64,000 bases of DNA from Ramlibacter terrae (GTDB lineage Bacteria > Pseudomonadota > Gammaproteobacteria > Burkholderiales > Burkholderiaceae_C): positions 2,356,001 through 2,420,000 of the forward strand of contig CP053418.1 in NCBI GenBank assembly GCA_013127575.1, read 5' to 3'. Below the pieces are notes generated by a model that ran no database searches, had not been told where the DNA came from, and was given only the letters and a program-made list of their open reading frames with translations. This document shows, piece after piece, positions 53,654 through 62,280 of this stretch. Position numbers and translations under genes: made by a program. Numbering within the stretch: position 1 is the stretch's first letter; every line of letters begins with the position of its first letter.

Positions 53654-54385
53654 ATGGCTAAAGACGACGACACGGGGAAGCCTCGGACGGCGATTCAGAT
53701 TCCCGAAGACGAGAAGCGCGGACAACATCAACAAATGGCCGATGTGAGCCTATCGAGCACGGCGAACGGCGGCATTGCTGCGATGCGATGGGCGCAAAAG
53801 GGCTTTGGCGAGATTGGCATTAACGAGGCCATTACGGTCGTTCAGGAGCGGGCCGACGCTGCGGCATCCGGCGACCTCGCGGCGGCGAAGGGCATGCTGA
53901 TTTCTCAGGCGAGCGTGCTGGATGCGGTGTTTAACCAACTTGCCAGCCGGGCGGCGACCCTGCTCAAGGTGAAGCCCGATGGCTCTTGGTCCTGTGAGAC
54001 GGAGGCGATGGAATCGATGATGCGAATTGCCTTCAAGGCGCAGGGCCAGTGCCGGGCAACCCTCCAGACGCTGGGCGAGCTGGTCAACCCGCGATCCGTG
54101 GCGTTCATCAAGCAGGCTCCCGGCTCGCAAGCCAACGTGACGGCGGGGGCGCAACAGGTGAACAACGGGCAGCAGGGCGGGACCGCTGCGCCTGCGAGAG
54201 ATTCGGAAAAGAGAGCAAACGAACTTTTGGAGGCAATCCCTAGTGAACAGCTGGACCTTGGAACGCAAGCAACGACAGGCAGAGCTAATCCGAAGCTGGA
54301 AGCCGTGGGAGCGGTCAACCGGGCCGCAGTCGGAAGCGGGGAAGTCCGCCAGCTCCCGAAACGCCACAAAGCACGGGCAGCGTAG
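53654..54385 (+). CDS. Conserved element protein, first member of an overprinted pair
   Basis: 243 residues, intact: MLISQASVLDAVFNQLASRA, MRIAFKAQGQCRATLQTLGE, LVNPRSVAFIKQAPGSQANV, AQQVNNGQQG, then LEAVGAVNRA. I recall (from memory) a family of similar proteins in proteobacterial elements, with the order NxLxxRA...QxQCRATLxTL...QxxxxGPQQVNN. It is followed by, and overlaps, a second gene in another frame. Function unknown. Confidence 0.7.
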   Translation: MAKDDDTGKPRTAIQIPEDEKRGQHQQMADVSLSSTANGGIAAMRWAQKGFGEIGINEAITVVQERADAAASGDLAAAKGMLISQASVLDAVFNQLASRAATLLKVKPDGSWSCETEAMESMMRIAFKAQGQCRATLQTLGELVNPRSVAFIKQAPGSQANVTAGAQQVNNGQQGGTAAPARDSEKRANELLEAIPSEQLDLGTQATTGRANPKLEAVGAVNRAAVGSGEVRQLPKRHKARAA

Positions 54386-54473
54386 CGCGGAAGCCATAGC
54401 GGACCGGCGCGAACTGTCGGCAATGCTGGCGACGTTCCGCGATCAGCGGGCTTCGATCTGCTCGGGCGGCTGA
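54243..54473 (+). CDS. Conserved element protein, second member of an overprinted pair
   Basis: 76 residues: MNSWTLERKQRQAELIRSWK, PWERSTGPQSEAGKSASSRN, ATKHGQRSAEAIADRRELSA. Starts with GTG inside the previous gene and shares 143 bases with it in a different frame. AxLIRxWxPWxxSTGPxxxxGKxxSSRNAxKxGxRS is recalled from related elements. Function unknown. Confidence 0.65.
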   Translation: MNSWTLERKQRQAELIRSWKPWERSTGPQSEAGKSASSRNATKHGQRSAEAIADRRELSAMLATFRDQRASICSGG

Positions 54474-54493
54474 AAACAATCAAAGGAAATCAA

Positions 54494-54765
54494 ATGCGCT
54501 CGGATTGCCCTAACGATGAACTGCCGGAACCGGAGCCCTGTCTGGGGCTATCGATCACGTAGCGCGGGTCCTAGCTGGCTGGCGCGGGCGGTCCAGCTAT
54601 GAGCGGTGGAGCGCTATTGCAGAGGGTGCGGAAGACGGCTGGAAGGGCGGACGCCGCATCATCAAGGCGCTTCCCTCGACGGCTGGTGACGATGAAGACG
54701 AGGCGCGGCCGGTGCAGAGCTGGTCCGATATGCGAGAACGACTGAAAGGGCTAGTGACGGCATGA
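54494..54765 (+). CDS. Small element protein, frame-broken
   Basis: Rebuilt about 90 residues: MRSDCPNDELPEPEP then GAIDHVARVLAGWRGRSSYE, RWSAIAEGAEDGWKGGRRII, KALPSTAGDDEDEARPVQSW. One base is missing near 54540. Stop overlaps the next start (ATGA). Acidic and helical. Confidence 0.5.
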
Positions 54766-55172
54766 CGAACGAACAAACCGAACTGCAACGGGCGGACGAA
54801 CTGGCGGCGCTGCGGCTCAAGGTGCAGGTACTGGACGCGCAGCAGCAAGCTATGCGCCTGGTGCTGGTTGCCTGCGTGACGACTTCCCCGGAGGCGGCGG
54901 CGATGCTGCAAAGGGCGCGCCCCGTGTTCGTGCAGTCGTTGCGAGGCTTCGGAGTGACGGACCCTCTGCAGCTCCAGTGCGGGGCCGACTTCATGGAGGG
55001 GCTGGCGCTGGCCGGTGAAGCCCAGAAGCCGCGAAGCCTGCCCGAGTTTGTGCGGCGGCTGGCCTTCGACACGCTGGCGACGGTAGAGGCGGTCTGTCGG
55101 CCGTCGCGGTGGAGCTGGCGCACTGCGCTGGGCGTGGCCGGTGTCGCGTCAGCAGTCTTCCTACTAGCCTGA
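54762..55172 (+). CDS. Membrane-anchored element protein
   Basis: 136 residues: MTNEQTELQRADELAALRLK, VQVLDAQQQAMRLVLVACVT, then DFMEGLALAGEAQKPRSLPE and a C-terminal membrane helix (ALGVAGVASAVFLLA). Tail-anchored form with a coiled-coil start. Unknown. Confidence 0.6.
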   Translation: MTNEQTELQRADELAALRLKVQVLDAQQQAMRLVLVACVTTSPEAAAMLQRARPVFVQSLRGFGVTDPLQLQCGADFMEGLALAGEAQKPRSLPEFVRRLAFDTLATVEAVCRPSRWSWRTALGVAGVASAVFLLA

Positions 55173-55174
55173 CC

Positions 55175-55462
55175 TTACTGTGCAGGGGGTGCGCTTGGGT
55201 CGATGCCTAGGCGCTGGTGAATCGCGGCGACGGTGTGAAGGACGCCTTCGATTTCCCTGTGCATGGTGGAGATTTGCTGATCCGTCAGCGGAGTGGCCAA
55301 GCCGATGTCTTCAACGATGCCAGCGTACTCCTTCAGCCTTTCTATCACCGCAGCGTTGTCGGCGACCAGCAGCGCGATCATTGAGTGCATTGCATGCACC
55401 CGCGCTTCCAAGGTCAGAATGGCGGCGCTTTGCGCTTCAGGATTCGTGGGCAGTTCGTCCAT
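55175..55462 (-). CDS. Small helical protein
   Basis: 95 residues: MDELPTNPEAQSAAILTLEA, RVHAMHSMIALLVADNAAVI, ERLKEYAGIVEDIGLATPLT, DQQISTMHREIEGVLHTVAA. Likely a helical coiled-coil. Convergent with the previous gene. Unknown. Confidence 0.6.
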   Translation of the reverse strand: MDELPTNPEAQSAAILTLEARVHAMHSMIALLVADNAAVIERLKEYAGIVEDIGLATPLTDQQISTMHREIEGVLHTVAAIHQRLGIDPSAPPAQ

Positions 55463-55504
55463 CTTTTGCTCCGGTTAGGGCGGGTAAATCGTGCTCCGAG
55501 CCAC

Positions 55505-55993
55505 CTAAAGGCGACGCTCGCCCGTGCCACGAAGCAATGTTTGCACTTGGATGACCATGCGCTGGGTGGCTGCTTCCATGCCTCGCAACGAAAACCGGCT
55601 AACTCGGAAGTCGCCGCTTTCCATGGGGAAAGCGATGCCGATAGTTCCGGTGCCAGAGATAGCCTTGTTCGCTAGCTCATAGTTGGTGAACACGTAACGG
55701 CCCTTGACCCTGTCATTGGGTGCGCAGCGCAAATCAACGTGCACGGCACCGTTTGGAGTACTCAGGAGGGCGGGGTATTCGTTGCCATCGGTGCACGTGG
55801 CCTGCAGTGTCATGACCCAGAGACAGCCTTCCGGCGAACACAGCCGGCCAAAGATGCCGCCGGTGCTGTTCATGGTCGCAGCCAAGAACGCATTCTCGCC
55901 ATCGATCTTTTGCACAGTCCAATCGGCATAGTTCTGCGCGCTCGCCCCTACACACGCGAGCAGGGCGGTGGAAACTGCAATGAGTGATTTCAC
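55505..55993 (-). CDS. Secreted protein of unknown function
   Basis: 162 residues with a signal peptide (MKVKSLIAVSTALLACVGAS, cut near SAQ) and a body with four cysteines: TGGIFGRLCSPEGCLWVMTL, ATCTDGNEYPALLSTPNGAV, HVDLRCAPND. The GTG start at 55993 (GGGAG site) was chosen to give the signal peptide. Two disulfides likely. A lysogenic conversion or defence factor is possible. Confidence 0.65.
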   Translation of the reverse strand: MKSLIAVSTALLACVGASAQNYADWTVQKIDGENAFLAATMNSTGGIFGRLCSPEGCLWVMTLQATCTDGNEYPALLSTPNGAVHVDLRCAPNDRVKGRYVFTNYELANKAISGTGTIGIAFPMESGDFRVSRFSLRGMEAATQRMVIQVQTLLRGTGERRL

Positions 55994-56193
55994 TTTGAGG
56001 CTCCCGGGACTCCGCGGATCGGCGGGTAGGTGATTCTGTGACTGCGGGCACATCGCTTCAGATAATGGAGCATGCGCCCAGCCCGGACAGAGGGAAAACC
56101 CGGCTGCTCAGGCGATGAGCGGCGGGGCTGGCAGGCCTTGCTAGCGGTACTGTCGCTCGCTCGCCAAGTGACGGCGTGCGACGGAAGGGAAGC

Positions 56194-56491
56194 ATGAAGC
56201 GATTCCCTGGCGGCAACCGTGCTGGCGTTCTCCTGTTCGTTCGCTATCGCCCATGGGGGTGGTTTAAACGCGGAGGGTTGCCACAACAACCGCAAGACCG
56301 GCGACTACCACTGTCACCGCTCTCCGCCCCCATCTGCCAGCCGGAGCAACGACGCGCCCGCCGGGAATGCGGCGCCGCTGCAAGCCGCGCCATCGCGCTC
56401 CGATTCGTCAGGCCCTACCTGCTACACCGGGCCACGAGGTGGGACGTACACCATCACGCCGAGCGGCCGGAAGAACTACAGCGGGTGCTAG
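56194..56491 (+). CDS. Secreted YHYH/PBCV-adaptor-like small protein
   Basis: Rebuilt about 99 residues: MKRFLAATVLAFSCSFAIAH signal peptide, then HNNRKTGDYHCHR and a C-terminal PRGGTYTITPSGRKNYSGC. The middle resembles YHYH-type and the end the PBCV-specific basic adaptor motif. One break near 56205 is an inserted C at CCTGG, needed to reach the signal peptide. Likely exported and Cys-stabilised. Confidence 0.65.
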
Positions 56492-56856
56492 AGCGGTCTT
56501 CGGCGGAGCTGTGTCTGCCGCAATCGCCACCGTGTGCAAGTCTCGCGCAAGCGGTAGCCGCGATCCGCTAGACCCCTCCAGCCTCTGATTTCGGGCGTTC
56601 CTGCCAATCTCGGGGTTTAGTCATGCCGGGCGTTGTACGCGGTCGGAGCTGGCGTGCGTGGTGCGTATTGCCGGAGGGCTGGTGCAGCAGTGCGCACGGG
56701 AGGCGGCAACGTCCCCGCTTTTGGGTGCATTGGGCGCGGCAATCCCCCAACTTCGGGGGTATTCGGCTCGGCAATGGGGTCGGTTTCGGGGTTGTTACCG
56801 CGTGGAAACCGCGAGGAGACTAGTTCGCCGGGCGGTGCTGTATGCTTGCTCAGTGC

Positions 56857-57177
56857 ATGCCAAAGTCATTCTTGAGCGGGACAGGGGGAGTACCGGGCAT
56901 CCTACGGGCCGAAGGACACTGGCACGGGCGACCTGCACCTCACTTACCGCACAGTGAACAACCGGCGCGTGGGCGTGCTGCAGCTCTGGGCGCTGATCGG
57001 CGTTGGCCGAACCTCTACGATCCTCGACTGCTGGACCTCTCTGCGGATCGCATGCGGTTCCTTGGCTTTGAGCGGGTGGAGAAGGCTTGGCATATGCAGG
57101 AGTGGATATGCACGATGATGCCGGCCGAGCAGCCAGCATGTCATTGTCCACGACCGTCCTGTGCTCCATCGGTTTGA
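56857..57177 (+). CDS. Possible small protein, frame-broken
   Basis: Rebuilt reading MPKSFL..., GDLHLTYRTVNNRRVGVLQL, WALIG then YDPRLLDLSADRMRFLGFER, MQEWICTMMPAEQ. Two frames must be joined near 56885 and 56995. The middle is clearly protein-like, but support is weak. The rest of 56492-57265 shows no gene. Confidence 0.35.
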   Translation: MPKSFLSGTGGVPGILRAEGHWHGRPAPHLPHSEQPARGRAAALGADRRWPNLYDPRLLDLSADRMRFLGFERVEKAWHMQEWICTMMPAEQPACHCPRPSCAPSV

Positions 57178-57265
57178 GGCGCCCTACCACTGCAGCGACC
57201 AGGTGCGAGCTGCTGTTGGTGCCGTTCCCGATTGCATCTCGCCCACAAGTAAAGAAGATGAGCCA

Positions 57266-57643
57266 ATGAAATCCAAAGCCCTTTTTCTTGTTTGGATAGC
57301 GTTCGTCGGCTCGGTATTCGCTCAGCCGGGTCGCGACCCAGCGGGTGGGTGGTCAAAAGATCCTCGGTTCAGCGAGCCACGTAATTTAGACAACAGGAAG
57401 CCGAGTCAACAGCCCAGCAGGCCAGCACCCGCCACTATTCAGGAGAAATCGCGAACGGAGATGCTGAAGGATCCACGGGCAGGTCAGGAGGAAAAAGGCG
57501 TCCTACAAGACGCCGTAGAGAGGACCCTACGCACCCTCGATCGGTACGAGCCCGGGGGCGATGGCGCTACTGCTGCGCAAGCGGTTCGAGAAGCGTTCAG
57601 AACATACGAAATTATTCAGCGGAACAAGAAGGCCAAACCCTGA
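57266..57643 (+). CDS. Secreted helical protein
   Basis: 125 residues, intact: signal peptide MKSKALFLVWIAFVGSVFAQ, a Pro-rich linker, then RTEMLKDPRAGQEEKGVLQD, AVERTLRTLDRYEPGGDGAT, AAQAVREAFRTYEIIQRNKK. Soluble helical domain after export. Unknown. Confidence 0.6.
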   Translation: MKSKALFLVWIAFVGSVFAQPGRDPAGGWSKDPRFSEPRNLDNRKPSQQPSRPAPATIQEKSRTEMLKDPRAGQEEKGVLQDAVERTLRTLDRYEPGGDGATAAQAVREAFRTYEIIQRNKKAKP

Positions 57644-57765
57644 GGCCTTCAACTGGAGTTGGCGCAGGCGCCGCTCCTTTCGAAGGGCCTCTCGCAACCG
57701 AAGACGCCCTTCTACGTGGCACTTCTCTAGGTCGTACCAGTCGCACACGCCGCAACCGACTGCAG

Positions 57766-58724
57766 TTATGTTTTGGAGGAGTCTCCCCCTCTGAGTAACT
57801 TTCGCAGATCGCCCTCTGGCAAGTGCATCAGAGTAGGCAGTGCGTCGATGTACGTTCGGCGGCTCAGTTTGCCTTCTCGTGCATCGACTGTGACCACTTC
57901 GCCCACCAGCTCTTGTGCTGCGATTGCTCCAGCCGGAGTAATAGCTAGCAAAGTGAAGCAGCCGAACAGGTCCACCGATGTAGCCAAACCGAGGGTCGGC
58001 AGAACGGCGCATGTGATCGTGTGCTCGTGGTGCGCTGCGCTGCGAGCAAATCCAGGCGGCAATGGAAGCCCCCGGGCACCTTGCAATCCCGAATCCAAAA
58101 TTTCGGCCTCCGTCTTTGCCAGCATGGCAGTTCGCAGCAATTGCCCACTTGGACCGGTGATCGCGGGATCGCCAAAAACACGAACGGTCATCAGGTACGC
58201 AATCTTGAACAGCTGTTGCCGAACGATTGCCATGTCGCCATTCATGCTGAGGCGAAGCTGAGGGTTAGGCAAGCTAGCGGCTGTTCCAAGCTGCAGAGCG
58301 AGGCCTTTCCTTGCGTGATCCTTCAGCACTTGGTCAGCTAGTGCCCGCGCATCATCCCCAAAGCCGCGAACACCCGCCACTCGGCCTTCCAGATCTTTTA
58401 TAACCGGCTGCTTAAATCCAAACCGTGGTCCCTCGTGCGTGAACGTGGCTCGCACAGCTTCGCCCGTCTGCTGCACGGAACCTTCGGGGTGGCCCGTACA
58501 GCGCCAGACCTAGACTCGACGCCCTGAGTCATTGCCAGAAATCGGATCAGCGGATCCGTTACGGTTGGCTCGTCGATCAGGTCGTTCATTCTCCTGTTCT
58601 CGGAAACCAAAGCGCGCACCGTAAAGCTGGGAGGAGCGCCGAGGGCGACCGGAAGCACATGCTCGTCGTTGCAGTCTTCGCTCGACAAGGGACGCAAGGA
58701 GTAAGGGCAAATCGTCTGAGCCAT
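57766..58724 (-). CDS. HNH-like endonuclease, cargo gene near attR
   Basis: Rebuilt about 319 residues. N-terminal CPYSLRPLSSEDCNDEHVLP with a DEHVLP core and VALGAPPSFTVRALVSENRR. The pattern (Cys, then a DEH-x-P His box, then an N-R-x-N pair) is HNH-type. The C-terminal part (LFKIAYLMTVRVFGDPAITG) is helical. One break near 58468 shifts the frame. Possible defence or restriction cargo. Confidence 0.6.
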
Positions 58725-58737
58725 CAGAGTCCTCCGA

Positions 58738-58765
58738 GAAAGTGCTTACAGAGTGATTACATGAA
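58738..58765. repeat. Possible integrase arm site (right)
   Basis: Similar to 34273-34301: GAAAGTGCTTACA followed by TTACATGA, same orientation, 78 bases inside the right att core. Confidence 0.45.
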
Positions 58766-58842
58766 ACCAGGCGGGCGTGAAAAAGGGGTCTAGCCTTGTG
58801 GACTAGACCCCTTGAAAAGCCATTGTGAATCAATGACTTAGA

Positions 58843-58892
58843 TTTGGCTCCTCGACCCGGGCTCGAACCGGGGACCTACGGATTAACAGTCC
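58843..58892. repeat. attR: core inside the intact tRNA-Asn
   Basis: 50 bases matching the left copy at 34111-34159 except one extra C (CCCGGG). It covers the 3' part of the tRNA from the anticodon stem to the CCA end. Confidence 0.9.
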
Positions 58893-58920
58893 GGCGCTCT
58901 ACCGACTGAGCTATCGAGGA
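58845..58920 (-). tRNA. tRNA-Asn (GUU)
   Basis: 76 bases on the minus strand beginning TCCTCGATAGCTCAG and ending GTCGAGGAGCCA, with CCA encoded. Anticodon loop CTGTTAA gives anticodon GTT (Asn). The acceptor stem TCCTCGA/TCGAGGA is perfect. A perfect -10 TATAAT lies 11 bases upstream of the 5' end (58932-58937). Confidence 0.96.
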
Positions 58921-58955
58921 ACAAGCCTCAGATTATAGCGTCATTTTTCGGGTCT

Positions 58956-61077
58956 TCAGAGCTCGGCGGTGAAACTCACGCGCAGTCCGCGCGGTGCGCC
59001 GGGATAGAGATAGACATGGCCGAACTGGTAGGGCGATTCCTTCCAGTAGCGGCGGTCGAACACGTTGTCGATGCCGACCGTCCACGACGCGAGGGCACCA
59101 CCCATGCGCGTGTCGTAGCGCAGCGCCGCATCGACGCGCGTCCACGATGGCAGGCGGATGGTGTTGTCCGCGAGCACCGCGCGCCGGCCTTCGTGCGAGA
59201 CGCTGCCGCGCACCGAAAGCCCGGGCAGGCTGGCCAACCGGTAGCCTGCGCGCCCGCGCGCAGCGCGTGGTCGGGCACGTTCACGGGGGCCTGCCCATTG
59301 CTTGCGGGCTCGGCCACGCTGCCGCGGCGCTGCGCGTCGAGCAGCGTCACGCCGCCCCACAGTCGCCACGGGCCTTGCGCCCACTGCGCCGAAGCTTCCA
59401 ATCCGCGGTGCACCGCTTCGCCGTCGTAGGCGCCGGTGCAGGCCGCGAAGGTGCGGTTGCAGAAGTCGATGTTGGAGACCGGCCGCTCGATGCGGAAGGC
59501 GGCGACGTTCCAGCCGAAGGCCGTGTCGCCGCCGCGCAGCCCGGCTTCGACCTGCGTGGAGCGCAGCGCCGGCAGCACGGCCCCTGGTTCGCGTACAGCG
59601 GGCTGTTGGGCACCTGCTGCGACTCGACGCCGCGGCCCCAGCTCGCATAGGCCAGCACGCCGCTGCCCAGCTTGAAGCTGGCCGCGAGCCAGGGCGTGGT
59701 GACGCGCTGGTCGTAGCCGTTGCGCGCCGTGCCGTCGGTCATCACCGTGCCGCGGTCCAGGACGGTGTGCCGCAGGCCCAGCCACGTGGTCAGGCGCGGA
59801 CCCCACTGCACTGCATCGCTGGCCGAGAACTCGAGCGAGCGCTCGTCGCGGTTCGTGCCGGGCACTTCGGGCAGCGGCGCGGGCGGCGTCACGCTGTTGC
59901 CGTCGATGTGGCCGCCGCCCGCGTAGTTGAACACCTGCGGCCCGAAGCGGTTGCGCACGCGCGATGCGAGCACGCCGAACGCAAGGTCGTGCACGGCCTC
60001 GCCGCTGGTGACCCTGCCCTTGAGGTTCACCGCGGCGGCGTGCTGGCGGCGCCGCTCGTCTTCGCTGCGGAAGTCGTAGGTGTCGAAGCTGCCGTCGGAA
60101 CAGAAGCGGTCGAAGTTGCCCTCGGCGCCGCAGCCGAACGGGAAGGCCGTGTAGTCGTCGCTGCGCAGCCGCTGCGTGCCGACCTGGGCCGACCAGCGCC
60201 AGTCGCGGCCCAGCGCCTGCGTGAAGCGCAGCGTGCCGGTCACGCCGTCGAATTGCGAGCGCTGCAGCCGGGGCTGGTCGTTGAGGTTGCGGCGCGGATC
60301 CACCGGGTCCGGCAGCGTGTTGCCCAGCAGGCTGAAGCCCGACTGGCTGCCCTGCGCGCGGTGGCTCCACTCGGCTTCCACCTCCAGCAGCGCGTCGCGG
60401 CCCAGCCGCCAGTCGCCGGCGAAGGCGAGCAGCTGACGTTCGCCTTCGAGGTTGCGCACCTGCGGGCGCAGCCGCTCGGTGGCGGCGTTCAGGCGGTAGC
60501 CGAACACCGGCCGGCGCCGAAGCGGCCGCCGAGATCGATGGCGCCGAGCACGCCGCCGCCCTGCGTGTACTCCAGCGTCGCGGCGCGCAAGTCGTTCTGC
60601 GTCGGGCGCTTGACCACGTAGTTGACCAGGCCGCCCGGCGCGCTGGTGCCTGCACGGATGCCGCTGGTGCCCTTGAGGATCTCGATGCGTTCCTTGTTGT
60701 CCAGCGGGATGACGGTTTCGGCGCTGACCGGCAGGCCTTCGCGCCGGTAGTTGAAGCGGTTGTCGAGCGTGAATCCGCGGATGGCGAGGAAGTCCCAGTA
60801 GCCGGGCGCGTTGTACGCGTCGCTCACCGACGCATCGAAGCGCGTCAGGTCGGCCAGCCTCCGCGCGCCGGCCTCCTCGGATCCGTTGCTGGTCGATGAC
60901 CGTGGCCTGCGCGGGGACGTCCTGCAGCGGGACGTCGCCGAAGCCGGTGACGTCGGCGGGCGCCGAGGCGCCGCCGGTGATGGTGACCGCACGAAGGGTC
61001 GCGTCCTGCGCGTGGGCGGAGGCCGCCAGCGCGAACAGGAGCGCCACCGCATGCGGGACGGGTCGGTGGATTGCCAC
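58956..61077 (-). CDS. TonB-dependent receptor under TPP control
   Basis: Outer-membrane active transporter. Signal peptide AVALLFALAASAHA; plug domain with GYWDFLAIRGFTLDNRFNYR and LKGTSGIRAGTSAPGGLVNY; barrel ending SPYQFGHVYLYPGAPRGLRV and FTAEL. Siderophore-type by fold, but a TPP riboswitch on the same strand and the thi operon next door indicate a thiamin-related substrate. Breaks near 60885, 60512, 59580 and 59237 fit CCWGG sites. GTG start at 61077. About 708 residues. Confidence 0.9.
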
Positions 61078-61159
61078 GACGTCTTTTCCTTCAACGTTGG
61101 TGGCAGGTCGGCGCGCTGAATGGCTTGCGGTGCCGGCGAGAAACCGCGACGCCATCGAA

Positions 61160-61247
61160 AGCTTGCTTCCCTGCGCGAGGATTACCTCAGTCAGGTTCAA
61201 AGGGACTCTCTCAGTCGCTGCCGCGGCAGCAACACCCCTAGCGGCCT
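61160..61247 (-). promoter_or_regulatory. TPP riboswitch (for the TonB receptor)
   Basis: Minus-strand RNA contains the thi-box core CTGAGAGAGTCCCTTTGAAC, then CTGACTGAGGTAATCCTCGC and GCAGGGAAGCAAG, with a GGGGTG start. These are the P2/P3 and P4/P5 conserved parts of RF00059. It precedes the receptor start by about 80 bases. Confidence 0.92.
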
Positions 61248-61311
61248 TCACACGGGGTGAAGGTGCGCGCATTGTAGCGGCAGGTTTTTTCGCGGCCATA
61301 ATGGGCGCTGC

Positions 61312-61392
61312 TAGAGGTGTCCGCGGCAGGTGCCGCGGACTGAGAAACACTCTTCGAACCTGATCTGGGTCATGCCAGCGTAGGGAAGCGTC
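61312..61392 (+). promoter_or_regulatory. TPP riboswitch (for thiM-thiE-thiD)
   Basis: Plus-strand GAGGTGTCCGCGG, then CTGAGAAACACTC and GAACCTGATCTGGGTCATGC, CAGCGTAGGGAAGCG. All conserved TPP-binding segments are present. It lies 55 bases before thiM. Confidence 0.93.
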
Positions 61393-61446
61393 ACCAGCCT
61401 GGCCTTTCCGCCGCCGTGTCCCGGGTCCCGCCACAAGGACCGCTTC

Positions 61447-62280
61447 GTGACCGACCTGCTGACCCCCTCCGATCTCTGGGCCGACATCGCCGCCGTGCGC
61501 GAGCGCGCGCCGCTCGTGCACAGCATCACCAACCTGGTGGTGATCAACCTCAACGCCAACGTGCTGCTCGCCGCCGGCGCCTCGCCGGTGATGGCGCACG
61601 CGCACGAGGAAGTGGCCGACATGGTCGGCATCGCGCAATCGCTCGTGGTCAACATCGGCACGCTCGACCCGTACTGGGTCGAGAGCATGGAGATCGCGCT
61701 GCGCGCCGCCGCGAAGCGCGGCATTCCCTCGGTGCTCGACCCCGTCGGCGCCGGCGCCACGCCGTATCGCAACCAGTGCATCGAGCGCCTGCTCGACGCC
61801 GCCGCGCCGACGGTGATCCGCGGCAACGGTTCCGAGATCATGAGCACGGCGGGCGCCGCGATCCGCACGCGCGGCGTGGACAGCAGCGCCGGCGCCAACG
61901 ACGCGCTCGACGCGGCGCGTGCGCTGGCCGAACGCACGCGCGGCACGATCTGCGTCAGCGGCGTGACCGACCACGTCGTCGACGCGCACGGGCGCTGGAG
62001 CCAACTGTCGAACGGCCATGCGTGGATGACGAAGATCACGGGCATCGGCTGTTCGGCGACGTCGCTGGTCGGCGCCTTCTGCGCGGTGCAGCCCGACGCC
62101 TGGCGCGCAACGACATCCGCGATGGCCTTGCTCGGCGTCGCCGGCGAGCTGTCGGCCGAACGCGCGGCGGCCGCCGGGCAGGGCGTCGGCAGCATGCAGG
62201 CGCTGCTGCTCGACGCGCTGCAACTGCTGGACGAAAGGGAGTTCCTGCGGCGCGTGCGGCTGGAGGCGCAGCGGTGCTGA
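61447..62280 (+). CDS. thiM: Hydroxyethylthiazole kinase
   Basis: Phosphorylates the thiazole for salvage into thiamin. GTG start, intact 277 residues. Motifs: [63 protein letters not shown], and [20 protein letters not shown] (active-site GIGC). Controlled by the upstream TPP riboswitch. Its stop overlaps the thiE start. Confidence 0.96.
   Translation: MTDLLTPSDLWADIAAVRERAPLVHSITNLVVINLNANVLLAAGASPVMAHAHEEVADMVGIAQSLVVNIGTLDPYWVESMEIALRAAAKRGIPSVLDPVGAGATPYRNQCIERLLDAAAPTVIRGNGSEIMSTAGAAIRTRGVDSSAGANDALDAARALAERTRGTICVSGVTDHVVDAHGRWSQLSNGHAWMTKITGIGCSATSLVGAFCAVQPDAWRATTSAMALLGVAGELSAERAAAAGQGVGSMQALLLDALQLLDEREFLRRVRLEAQRC

Larger units (their letters stand above)
34111..58892. mobile_element. 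Integrated tRNA-Asn element with podovirus-like ejection genes
   Basis: Bounded by the 49/50-base att repeats, about 24.8 kb. It holds a tyrosine integrase at the left end, two minus-strand genes, a repeat-rich control region at 37.6-38.0 kb, a plus-strand operon of about 25 small overlapping genes (38.0-55.2 kb), and accessory genes at the right. Base composition is slightly lower in GC than the host. Three large genes at 47.3-53.4 kb resemble podovirus internal/ejection proteins. No terminase, portal, capsid, tail, holin or lysin was recognised. It may be a decayed prophage or a satellite that borrows a helper capsid. Confidence 0.85.

Noticed and set aside
39575-55195. Shared GTGCAGGGGGTGCG-like strings at about 39580 and 55185
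   Set aside because: Short, GC-rich and without other flanking similarity; probably chance.
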